IMG/VR virus record: IMGVR_UViG_3300024505_000296
Coordinates: 1 to 51,598 of that record
Reading direction: 5' to 3' (one strand)
DNA from: a virus
Length of the DNA stretch: 51,598 nucleotides
Each line of letters begins with the position of its first letter. The first letter of the stretch is position 1. Made by a program: the position numbers and the translations under genes. The notes under the pieces were generated by a model that made no database searches, had not been told where the DNA came from, and saw nothing but the letters and a program-made list of their open reading frames with translations. Below, in pieces: positions 1 through 4,845 of the stretch.

Positions 1-108
1 TTGACTGTGTTGACACTATAGTATGACTGAAGCCGGTATGTTAAACTTGACTATTCGAGACAATCTAGCGAGTCCTCCCAGGAGGATAGTTAGGCGCCCG
101 ACTTTTAT

Positions 109-186
109 CTGTGTGTAATGTCAGCCCGGGAGACGGCCTGGTTTGGAGCCAGGAGGCCGTAGGTTCAAATCCTACCACACAGACCA
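109..186 (+). tRNA. tRNA-Pro(TGG), first copy
   Basis: A 7-bp acceptor stem (CTGTGTG with CACACAG), an anticodon arm with loop TTTGGAG (anticodon TGG), a T-arm with loop TTCAAAT and an encoded CCA define a tRNA-Pro. The D-stem is weak (three Watson-Crick pairs and an extra base). A second, more canonical Pro(TGG) gene lies at 7773-7849, so this isoacceptor is duplicated. Confidence 0.9.
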
Positions 187-191
187 AATAT

Positions 192-267
192 GCCAGTTTA
201 GCTGATGTGGTCATAGCGGTGGTCTGAAGAACCATTGAACTAGGTTCGATTCCTAGAGCTGGCACCA
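192..267 (+). tRNA. tRNA-Phe(GAA)
   Basis: The acceptor GCCAGTT pairs with AGCTGGC. The anticodon loop is CTGAAGA (GAA), the T-arm is canonical with TTCGATT, and CCA is encoded. It follows the first Pro tRNA by five bases, so the two are probably processed from one transcript. Confidence 0.93.
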
Positions 268-277
268 AATTTTTTAG

Positions 278-305
278 TTGACACGTTTTTTAGATGTGCT
301 ATATT
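278..305 (+). promoter_or_regulatory. sigma70 promoter for tRNA genes
   Basis: TTGACA (278-283) and TATATT (300-305) are 16 bases apart. The predicted start is near 312, about 11 bases before the tRNA at 323. It serves the group of tRNAs that begins with the CAT-anticodon gene. Confidence 0.8.
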
Positions 306-322
306 AGTATCATAACTGGCTA

Positions 323-397
323 GGGCGTGTAGCTTAAAGGTGAAGCCGGCCGCTCATAACGGTCTTAGTGTGTGTTCGAGTCACACCGCGCCCACCA
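323..397 (+). tRNA. tRNA with CAT anticodon (elongator Met or Ile2)
   Basis: The acceptor GGGCGTG pairs fully with CGCGCCC. The anticodon loop CTCATAA gives CAT, the T-loop is TTCGAGT and CCA is encoded. The intact G1-C72 pair argues against an initiator. Whether it is elongator Met or a lysidine-type Ile2 tRNA for AUA cannot be decided from anticodon alone. Confidence 0.88.
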
Positions 398-412
398 GTT
401 ATTAAAGTTTTT

Positions 413-511
413 GCCCCTGTAGCTTAATGGTAAAGAAGCGAGCTTATACCTCGCCAAAGCACAGGCCAGATAAGCCTGAGTGTGCAGGTTCGAGTCCTGC
501 CAGGGGCACCA
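413..511 (+). tRNA. tRNA-Ile(TAT) with an unusual long extra arm
   Basis: The acceptor GCCCCTG/CAGGGGC, the anticodon arm GCGAG-CTTATAC-CTCGC (anticodon TAT), a canonical T-arm and CCA are present. The gene is 99 nt because about 29 nt lie between the anticodon and T-arms. That insert folds as a 5-bp stem (462-466 with 474-478) around a 7-nt loop CAGATAA, which itself resembles an Ile(GAT) anticodon arm. Ile tRNAs normally have a 5-nt variable loop, so this class II shape is abnormal. Confidence 0.75.
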
Positions 512-516
512 TATGC

Positions 517-592
517 GGGCGTATAACTCAGTCGGTAGAGTAGCTGACTCTTAATCAGTTTGTCGTAGGTTCGATCCCTACTGCGCCTACCA
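517..592 (+). tRNA. tRNA-Lys(CTT)
   Basis: The acceptor GGGCGTA pairs with TGCGCCT (two G-T pairs). The anticodon loop CTCTTAA gives CTT, the T-loop is TTCGATC and CCA is encoded. A Lys(TTT) gene at 2718 complements it. Confidence 0.9.
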
Positions 593-597
593 AGTAT

Positions 598-673
598 GCC
601 GTCGTAGTGTTAGTGGCTAGCACGACTGTTTGTGGAGCAGTAGGAGTTGGATCGAAACCAACCGCCGGTACCA
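598..673 (+). tRNA. tRNA-His(GTG) lacking G-1:C73
   Basis: The anticodon arm ACTGT-TTGTGGA-GCAGT gives GTG. The acceptor GCCGTCG pairs with CGCCGGT with one mismatch, and CCA is encoded. The discriminator is A (670) and the preceding base is T (597), so the near-universal G-1:C73 pair is absent. A clade of alphaproteobacteria has this form. The T-loop ATCGAAA is also unusual because it lacks T54. Confidence 0.85.
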
Positions 674-678
674 TTTAA

Positions 679-773
679 GCACTAGCCGTAAGGCCGGCGA
701 TAAGAAGGAAGCACGAGCATAGCTGTGTTTGCTTGGTCGGTGGATTGGAACGACTCACTCTTTTCACTAGTGC
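679..773 (+). ncRNA. Unclassified structured RNA between tRNAs (element A)
   Basis: A perfect 7-bp closing stem, GCACTAG (679-685) with CTAGTGC (767-773), has the length of a tRNA acceptor stem but is not followed by CCA. Inside are a GCC-GTAA-GGC hairpin with a GNRA loop, an AGC-ATA-GCT segment and a GTCG/CGAC hairpin. No anticodon arm or T-arm can be assigned. It could be a decayed tRNA or a stable RNA comparable in position to T4 RNAs C and D. Confidence 0.45.
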
Positions 774-778
774 CCTTT

Positions 779-856
779 GCCCCTGTGGACAAATTGGTAA
801 AGTCATCTCTCTCAAAAGGAGAAGTTCTCTCAGTTCGAATCTGAGCAGGGGTACCA
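779..856 (+). tRNA. tRNA-Leu(CAA) with short variable loop
   Basis: The acceptor GCCCCTG/CAGGGGT, the D-stem GAC/GTC, the anticodon loop CTCAAAA (CAA), the T-loop TTCGAAT and CCA are present. The variable region is only about 6 nt (823-828), whereas bacterial Leu tRNAs normally have a long class II variable arm. Confidence 0.87.
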
Positions 857-858
857 CT

Positions 859-866
859 TATAAATA
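859..866 (+). promoter_or_regulatory. T4-type late promoter, exact TATAAATA
   Basis: The exact T4 late consensus ends 6 bases before the A of the ATG at 872. In T4 the late element spans about -13 to -6, so the predicted start is the A of the start codon. This predicts a leaderless mRNA. No Shine-Dalgarno sequence is visible. Confidence 0.75.
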
Positions 867-871
867 GACTG

Positions 872-2359
872 ATGAAAGGTCTTATTTTTAATATTTTGGG
901 TTCACCGACCCGAACGCTAGGCGCATATCGTATAGCTCATTGTCTCAGAGAAGAAGGTTGGGACATCGAAGTTATCGACTTCTGCGAAGTTTGGGAGTTA
1001 GATGAATTACAAGAGTTAGCAAAATCCCGGATCGACAAAGACACTGTCTTTCTAGGATTTAGTTTTCTTTTCAGCAACATGTCTGAAAGATTTGAAAACT
1101 ATATCAAATGGTTGAAAGTTACTTTCCCAGATGTATTGTTGATTTCAGGAGGACAAGTAGCTGCTCAGTTTGATACTAGTTCTTTTGATTTACATATAAA
1201 AGGTTTCGGTGAACTAGCACTGTTAGAATTCCTTAGATGGTACAAAGGCAACGGACCTAGACCGAGATTTGATTTGTTATCAAAAGGGTGTAAGCTCATA
1301 GATGCTAACAAACAGTATCCGGCATATCCAATGAAGAGTCTCATGGTCAAGTATGAAGATAGAGATTTCATAGACTCAAACGAATGGTTGACTATAGAGT
1401 TTGCTCGAGGTTGTAAATTTAAATGTGACTTCTGTAACTTTCCAATCTTAGGAGTCAAGGGCGACTATAGCAGAGATGCCGAAGACGCTAGGATACAATT
1501 ACAAGACAGCTATGATAGATTCGGAGTATCCAACTATCTCGTATCAGATGAAACATTTAATGACCGAACTGAAAAGATCAGCAAGTTCGCTGATGTTGTA
1601 GAACAGCTTTCATTCCGACCTTGGTTCTCAGGATTCGTCAGGGCAGATTTATTGATATCTCGTCCTAGAGATAGAGAAGAACTGCTTAGGATGAATTTCC
1701 TAGGACAGTATTATGGTATAGAAAGTTTCAACAGAGATGCTGCCAGGATAGTTGGCAAAGGAATGGATCCTGAAAAGATCAAACAAGGGTTGATAGATAT
1801 AAAAAATTATTATCATTCAAATGGTACAAAATTGTATCGAGGATCTATTAGTTTGATCATAGGGTTAGCAAAAGAAAATAGAGAAAGCCTAGACAATACT
1901 ATTAGATGGTTGACAGAGAATTGGAGTGGCGAATCATTCAGTCCGTTTGTATTAGAAGTGCCTATAGGTTCGTTCGATACAAAATCTTCGATAAGTTCAA
2001 ACTATCAATCATATGGTTATAGATTGATGAAAGATTCTGATGTAAAACGCAGCGCAAACTTGAATGTCGGGTATGTTAGGAGAGAAACAGCTCTTAGTGA
2101 AGACTGTCTAAAATGGGAGCATGACGATCTTAACATAGTAGAAGCTACCCAGATACAGGATGAATGGTTAGAAGTTAGAGATAATCCTAACAATAAATTC
2201 ACTGTAAACTGTTTTAGTTTAAGCGATGTCGGTAGACACTTACCTATATCTGAAAAATTAAAACTGCCTCAAAAGGCAATCGACATGAGTACAGATTGGA
2301 ATCATCCAGATTTCAAAGAACTGATGGCGAATTATAAGTTCAAAAAATTATCTTTGTGA
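872..2359 (+). CDS. Cobalamin-binding-type radical SAM protein
   Basis: This 495-aa protein has an N-terminal Rossmann-like region (about 1-150) resembling the B12-binding domain of class B radical SAM enzymes. The [4Fe-4S] motif CxxxCxxC follows at Cys181, Cys185 and Cys188 (RGCKFKCDFC). The C-terminal half has the repeating beta/alpha pattern of a radical SAM barrel. Such enzymes do methylations and other radical chemistry; the substrate here is unknown. There is no SPASM cysteine cluster, so it is not a PqqE. It is a lone gene inside the tRNA array, behind an exact late promoter that predicts a leaderless mRNA, and a new sigma70 promoter follows it. Confidence 0.85.
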   Translation: MKGLIFNILGSPTRTLGAYRIAHCLREEGWDIEVIDFCEVWELDELQELAKSRIDKDTVFLGFSFLFSNMSERFENYIKWLKVTFPDVLLISGGQVAAQFDTSSFDLHIKGFGELALLEFLRWYKGNGPRPRFDLLSKGCKLIDANKQYPAYPMKSLMVKYEDRDFIDSNEWLTIEFARGCKFKCDFCNFPILGVKGDYSRDAEDARIQLQDSYDRFGVSNYLVSDETFNDRTEKISKFADVVEQLSFRPWFSGFVRADLLISRPRDREELLRMNFLGQYYGIESFNRDAARIVGKGMDPEKIKQGLIDIKNYYHSNGTKLYRGSISLIIGLAKENRESLDNTIRWLTENWSGESFSPFVLEVPIGSFDTKSSISSNYQSYGYRLMKDSDVKRSANLNVGYVRRETALSEDCLKWEHDDLNIVEATQIQDEWLEVRDNPNNKFTVNCFSLSDVGRHLPISEKLKLPQKAIDMSTDWNHPDFKELMANYKFKKLSL

Positions 2360-2388
2360 TTGACAGCAGTCAGTTAATGTAGTACAAT
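2360..2388 (+). promoter_or_regulatory. sigma70 promoter for second tRNA group
   Basis: TTGACA (2360-2365) and TACAAT (2383-2388) are 17 bases apart. The predicted start near 2395 is 6 bases before tRNA-Cys. The promoter begins one base after the radical SAM stop codon. Confidence 0.85.
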
Positions 2389-2400
2389 AATCAAACTTAG

Positions 2401-2478
2401 GGACAGGTGCCAGAGAGGTCCAATGGAACAGTCTGCAAAACTGTAAAGCCGTGGGTTCAAATCCCACCCTGTCCTCCA
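2401..2478 (+). tRNA. tRNA-Cys(GCA)
   Basis: The acceptor GGACAGG pairs perfectly with CCTGTCC. The anticodon loop CTGCAAA gives GCA, the discriminator is T as expected for Cys, and CCA is encoded. Confidence 0.95.
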
Positions 2479-2505
2479 CGTTGTTTGACAATCAAATCAG
2501 TTAAT

Positions 2506-2580
2506 GCTCCGGTCGTCTATCGGTCAGGACGCTGCCCTTTCAAGGCGGAAAGAGGGGTTCGACTCCCCTTCGGAGTACCA
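2506..2580 (+). tRNA. tRNA-Glu(TTC)
   Basis: The anticodon loop CTTTCAA gives TTC. The acceptor GCTCCGG pairs with TCGGAGT with G-T ends, the T-loop is TTCGACT and CCA is encoded. Confidence 0.93.
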
Positions 2581-2586
2581 TTTAAT

Positions 2587-2662
2587 GCGGGCGTAGCTCA
2601 GTTGGTAGAGCATTACCTTGCCAAGGTAAATGTCGTCGGTTCGAACCCGATCGCCCGCTCCA
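2587..2662 (+). tRNA. tRNA-Gly(GCC)
   Basis: The acceptor GCGGGCG pairs with CGCCCGC. The anticodon loop TTGCCAA gives GCC, the discriminator is T, and CCA is encoded. Gly(TCC) at 8220-8295 has a very similar acceptor stem, which suggests duplication. Confidence 0.95.
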
Positions 2663-2685
2663 ATTTTTTAAAGGAGGAAACTATC

Positions 2686-2727
2686 ATGGGAGATGATGGT
2701 AAATCTGGTAAACGTTTGGGCCCTTAG
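2686..2727 (+). CDS. 13-residue micro-ORF ending inside tRNA-Lys
   Basis: A very strong Shine-Dalgarno sequence (AAAGGAGG, 2670-2677) precedes ATG 2686. The 13-codon frame MGDDGKSGKRLGP ends at TAG 2725-2727, ten bases into tRNA-Lys(TTT). No family is recognised. It could be a translated small peptide or a device in which ribosome movement affects tRNA maturation. Spacing and SD strength are the only support. Confidence 0.5.
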   Translation: MGDDGKSGKRLGP

Positions 2728-2793
2728 CTCAGTAGGTAGAGCAGCGGACTTTTAATCCGTTGGTCGTGAGTTCGAATCTCACAGGGCCCACCA
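2718..2793 (+). tRNA. tRNA-Lys(TTT)
   Basis: The acceptor GGGCCCT pairs with AGGGCCC. The anticodon loop CTTTTAA gives TTT, the T-loop is TTCGAAT and CCA is encoded. The micro-ORF at 2686 overlaps its first ten bases. Confidence 0.95.
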
Positions 2794-2889
2794 TTACCAT
2801 ATTGAAATATACTGTAGCGGGTTCGCAAGTATGAGTCGCATTCTAAAGAGTGTCCTTGAACTGAATATAGTGTATTTCAATATGTTAAT
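2793..2889 (+). ncRNA. Unclassified RNA closed by a ~20-bp stem (element B)
   Basis: Bases 2798-2813 pair with 2869-2884 with a single G-T, and the stem extends outward by four pairs past one mismatch. About 55 nt are enclosed, with a smaller hairpin (AGTATG/CATTCT). It lies exactly between tRNA-Lys(TTT) and a CAT tRNA, and the outer pairs touch the CCA of the former. No tRNA arms can be assigned. Comparable unexplained stable RNAs (C and D) exist in the T4 tRNA cluster. Confidence 0.6.
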
Positions 2890-2965
2890 GGCAGTATAGC
2901 ATAGCGGCTAATGCGGCACCTTCATACGGTGTATATCGTAGGTTCGAGTCCTACTACTGCTACCA
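2890..2965 (+). tRNA. tRNA with CAT anticodon (Met or Ile2)
   Basis: The acceptor GGCAGTA pairs with TACTGCT. The anticodon arm GCACC-TTCATAC-GGTGT gives CAT, the T-loop is TTCGAGT and CCA is encoded. It is one of three CAT tRNAs in the window. The paired first position means it is not an initiator. Confidence 0.9.
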
Positions 2966-2974
2966 TAAAAATTC

Positions 2975-3050
2975 GGGCCAGTAGCTCATCTGGGAGAGCG
3001 CCTCGTTTGCACCGAGGAGGTAGCGGGTTCAAGTCCTGTCTGGTCCACCA
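2975..3050 (+). tRNA. tRNA-Ala(TGC)
   Basis: The acceptor GGGCCAG pairs with CTGGTCC. The anticodon arm CCTCG-TTTGCAC-CGAGG gives TGC and CCA is encoded. The anticodon stem is identical to that of tRNA-Val(TAC) at 3872. Confidence 0.95.
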
Positions 3051-3056
3051 TGTTAT

Positions 3057-3131
3057 GGCTCGTTCATATAGTGGCTATTATGCCTGCCTGTCTAGCAGGA
3101 CATAGGGGTTCGATTCCCCTACGAGTCGCCA
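3057..3131 (+). tRNA. tRNA-Asp(GTC)
   Basis: The acceptor GGCTCGT pairs with ACGAGTC. The anticodon loop CTGTCTA gives GTC, the discriminator is G, and CCA is encoded. Confidence 0.95.
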
Positions 3132-3138
3132 ACTCTAT

Positions 3139-3214
3139 TCCGGAGTAGCACAGAGGTAGTTGCAGCGGACTGTTAATCCGCGTGTCGTTGGTTCGATCCC
3201 AACCTCCGGAGCCA
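3139..3214 (+). tRNA. tRNA-Asn(GTT)
   Basis: The acceptor TCCGGAG pairs with CTCCGGA. The anticodon loop CTGTTAA gives GTT, the discriminator is G as in Asn tRNAs, and CCA is encoded. Confidence 0.95.
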
Positions 3215-3217
3215 AGT

Positions 3218-3432
3218 TTTGAGAGTGTCAGCAAGAGAAAGACACGCTGGTTAGGTTTCTTCGAAGGACCGACCCAGTAGAAGGTGGCGGGTTCGATGCC
3301 CGGCGGATCGGAAGATCCGTGTACAAGGTGGCGTACTATCTGGTCCGGTATCCCGAGTGACGTACCGAGTCCCGCTAGCTAATCCGGAGAAGGGTGAATG
3401 GTAGCAATAACGATGGTGCTACAACTCTCAAA
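3218..3432 (+). ncRNA. Large structured RNA with tRNA-like arms (element C)
   Basis: About 215 nt are closed by TTTGAGAGT (3218-3226) with ACTCTCAAA (3424-3432). Inside are a GTGTC/GACAC hairpin, a 6-bp CGGATC-GGAA-GATCCG hairpin with a GNRA loop (3304-3319) and a GTAGCA/TGCTAC hairpin. It also holds an anticodon-like arm at 3254-3270 (loop CTTCGAA, anticodon TCG for Arg) and a T-loop TTCGATG at 3291-3297. No acceptor stem with CCA joins these arms. It does not show the conserved blocks of RNase P RNA or a tmRNA peptide frame. Confidence 0.55.
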
Positions 3433-3440
3433 TTCATTAT

Positions 3441-3515
3441 TGGGGAATCGTCTAATCGGTAGGACACCTGACTTTGACTCAGGCAGTATTGGTTCGAGTC
3501 CAGTTTCCCCAGCCA
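3441..3515 (+). tRNA. tRNA-Gln(TTG)
   Basis: The acceptor TGGGGAA pairs with TTCCCCA. The anticodon loop CTTTGAC gives TTG, the discriminator is G, and CCA is encoded. Confidence 0.95.
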
Positions 3516-3516
3516 C

Positions 3517-3591
3517 ACCGGAGTAGCTCAGAGGTAGAGCAGCGGCCCGATAAGCCGTTGGTCGTTGGTTCAATTCCAACCTTCGGTACCA
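3517..3591 (+). tRNA. tRNA-Ile(GAT) with C33
   Basis: The acceptor ACCGGAG pairs with CTTCGGT. The anticodon arm GCGGC-CCGATAA-GCCGT gives GAT, the T-loop is TTCAATT and CCA is encoded. Position 33 is C instead of the nearly invariant T, which is unusual for a functional tRNA. Confidence 0.88.
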
Positions 3592-3599
3592 GAATACGG

Positions 3600-3628
3600 T
3601 TGACACAGTCAACAAAAGACTACATAAT
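3600..3628 (+). promoter_or_regulatory. sigma70 promoter before tRNA-Leu(TAG)
   Basis: TTGACA (3600-3605) and CATAAT (3623-3628) are 17 bases apart. The predicted start near 3635 is about three bases before the tRNA. Confidence 0.78.
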
Positions 3629-3637
3629 ATAAACAAT

Positions 3638-3720
3638 GCCCCGATGGTGGAATTGGTAGACACGCTGGTCTTAGAAGCCAGTACTTCGGTGTGCGAGTTC
3701 GAGTCTCGCTTGGGGCACCA
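3638..3720 (+). tRNA. tRNA-Leu(TAG)
   Basis: The acceptor GCCCCGA pairs with TTGGGGC. The anticodon loop CTTAGAA gives TAG, a short class II variable arm with a TTCG loop is present, and CCA is encoded. Its CCA end also forms part of the 18-bp stem of element D. Confidence 0.95.
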
Positions 3721-3860
3721 TTAGTTAGTAGCATAGCTCGTCGGCCTACGATCAAGGCTAACCTTGTCCGAAGCGGGAAGCCTATGATACTAGTAACTGG
3801 TCTGTGTAACAGATCAACAATAGGTAGCAAGAGGATAGTAAACTATGCTACTAACTAATG
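3719..3860 (+). ncRNA. Structured RNA closed by a perfect 18-bp stem (element D)
   Basis: Bases 3719-3736 are perfectly complementary to 3843-3860. The enclosed ~106 nt contain CAAGG-CTAA-CCTTG (3753-3766) and an anticodon-like arm GGTCT-GTGTAAC-AGATC (3799-3815) with T33 and anticodon GTA. No T-arm is visible. Tyr is otherwise missing from the tRNA set of the window. It may be an unknown stable RNA or a strongly altered tRNA-Tyr. Confidence 0.6.
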
Positions 3861-3871
3861 GTGAAAGTTTA

Positions 3872-3946
3872 GGGTGATTAGCTCAGTGGTAGAGCGCCTC
3901 GTTTACACCGAGGATGTCGGGAGTTCGACCCTCTCATCACCCACCA
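3872..3946 (+). tRNA. tRNA-Val(TAC)
   Basis: The acceptor GGGTGAT pairs with ATCACCC. The anticodon arm CCTCG-TTTACAC-CGAGG gives TAC, the T-loop is TTCGACC and CCA is encoded. Confidence 0.95.
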
Positions 3947-3951
3947 ATTAT

Positions 3952-4041
3952 GGAAGTGTGGTCGAGTCTGGTTTATGGCAACGGTCTTGAAAACCGTCGA
4001 ACCGAAAGGTTCCGTGAGTTCGAATCTCACCGCTTCCGCCA
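3952..4041 (+). tRNA. tRNA-Ser(TGA)
   Basis: The acceptor GGAAGTG pairs with CGCTTCC. The anticodon loop CTTGAAA gives TGA. A class II variable arm (GAACC-GAAA-GGTTC), discriminator G and CCA are present. Confidence 0.95.
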
Positions 4042-4042
4042 T

Positions 4043-4050
4043 ATTAAATA
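4043..4050 (+). promoter_or_regulatory. Possible late promoter ATTAAATA
   Basis: The TAAATA core ends 6 bases before ATG 4056, the same spacing as at 872 and 34800. It would give a leaderless mRNA. Only the core matches the T4 consensus. Confidence 0.45.
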
Positions 4051-4055
4051 GTATC

Positions 4056-4844
4056 ATGAAAGCTATAAAGATACTGATCTGCGGACTGCCAGGAGCAGGT
4101 AAAACAACACTGGCTAAAGCATTACAATCTAGATTAGGTGATACCGAACACCTAGAAGCAGATGCTGTTAGAAAACGGTTTGATGATTGGGACTTCAGTG
4201 AAGAAGGACGAATCAGGCAAAGCTTCAGGATGAAACTGCTGTCAGATGAAAGCGAAGCACGTTACGTGATCGCCGACTTCATAGCACCTCTAGAAGCTAC
4301 TAGAAAAAACTATTCAGCAGATTGGACCATTTGGGTTGACACTATCCGCGAAGGCAGATATGAAGATACCAACAAGATGTTCCAAGAACCAGACATATAT
4401 GATTTCCGTATCACTGAACAAGATGCTGAAAAATGGGCAGCGTTTATCTCTGATCATATATTGGCCGATCGCAGACGTCCTGTATGGAATAATCGCAAAG
4501 AAACTGTACAGATGTTAGGTCGTTGGCAACCATGGCATGATGGGCATCGTGCTCTATTCGAAAGAGCGTTGGCCAAGACTGGTCAAGTCTGTATCATGGT
4601 GCGTGATTGCCAAGGTTGGAATGATAGTAATCCGTTCAACTTCTACGATGTGGCTAGATTTATCAAGAGAGATCTAGATCCTTTGTATCAAGGTCAATTC
4701 CAAATCGTGCTTGTGCCTAATATCGTGAACATCACGTATGGTAGGGATGTAGGTTACAAGATCGAACAAGAACATTTTGATCAATCTATCACTGATATCT
4801 CTGCTACAAAGATAAGAGAATCGTTGAATATCAAGAAGGATTGA
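4056..4844 (+). CDS. APS-kinase-like / nucleotidyltransferase fusion
   Basis: This 262-aa protein has two domains. Residues 1-130 resemble adenylylsulfate (APS) kinase: P-loop GLPGAGKT at 10-17, an acidic-basic segment DAVRKRF, the block DFIAPLEATR, and WVDT before the lid-like segment. Residues 145-262 form an HxGH-type nucleotidyltransferase: HDGH at 161-164 and SATKIR near the C terminus. The second motif set occurs both in cytidylyl/adenylyl transferases and, in similar form, in ATP sulfurylase. The ATG at 4056 is chosen because the longer frame from 3975 runs through tRNA-Ser. The downstream gene is a sulfotransferase. Joint synthesis of PAPS is an inference. Confidence 0.75.
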   Translation: MKAIKILICGLPGAGKTTLAKALQSRLGDTEHLEADAVRKRFDDWDFSEEGRIRQSFRMKLLSDESEARYVIADFIAPLEATRKNYSADWTIWVDTIREGRYEDTNKMFQEPDIYDFRITEQDAEKWAAFISDHILADRRRPVWNNRKETVQMLGRWQPWHDGHRALFERALAKTGQVCIMVRDCQGWNDSNPFNFYDVARFIKRDLDPLYQGQFQIVLVPNIVNITYGRDVGYKIEQEHFDQSITDISATKIRESLNIKKD

Positions 4845-4845
4845 T

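Noticed and set aside
1-60. Promoter at the left edge from TTGACT/TTGACA and TATAGT
   Set aside because: No pair has a spacing of 15-19 bases. The real promoter of the first tRNAs is probably outside the window.
872-2359. Radical SAM protein as a phage PqqE partner for PqqA
   Set aside because: It has a B12-type N-terminal domain and lacks the SPASM cysteine cluster of PqqE. It lies 15 kb away under a different promoter.
2407-3105. Open frames of 64-106 codons across the tRNA island
   Set aside because: They run through tRNA genes and have no independent coding signal, except the 2686 micro-ORF with its own ribosome-binding site.
3218-3432. Element C as RNase P RNA or tmRNA
   Set aside because: The conserved RNase P blocks are not visible. 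No alanine-type acceptor with tag frame is found.
3975-4055. Longer start of the kinase fusion gene
   Set aside because: The extra 27 codons lie within tRNA-Ser(TGA). The ATG at 4056 opens directly into the P-loop domain.
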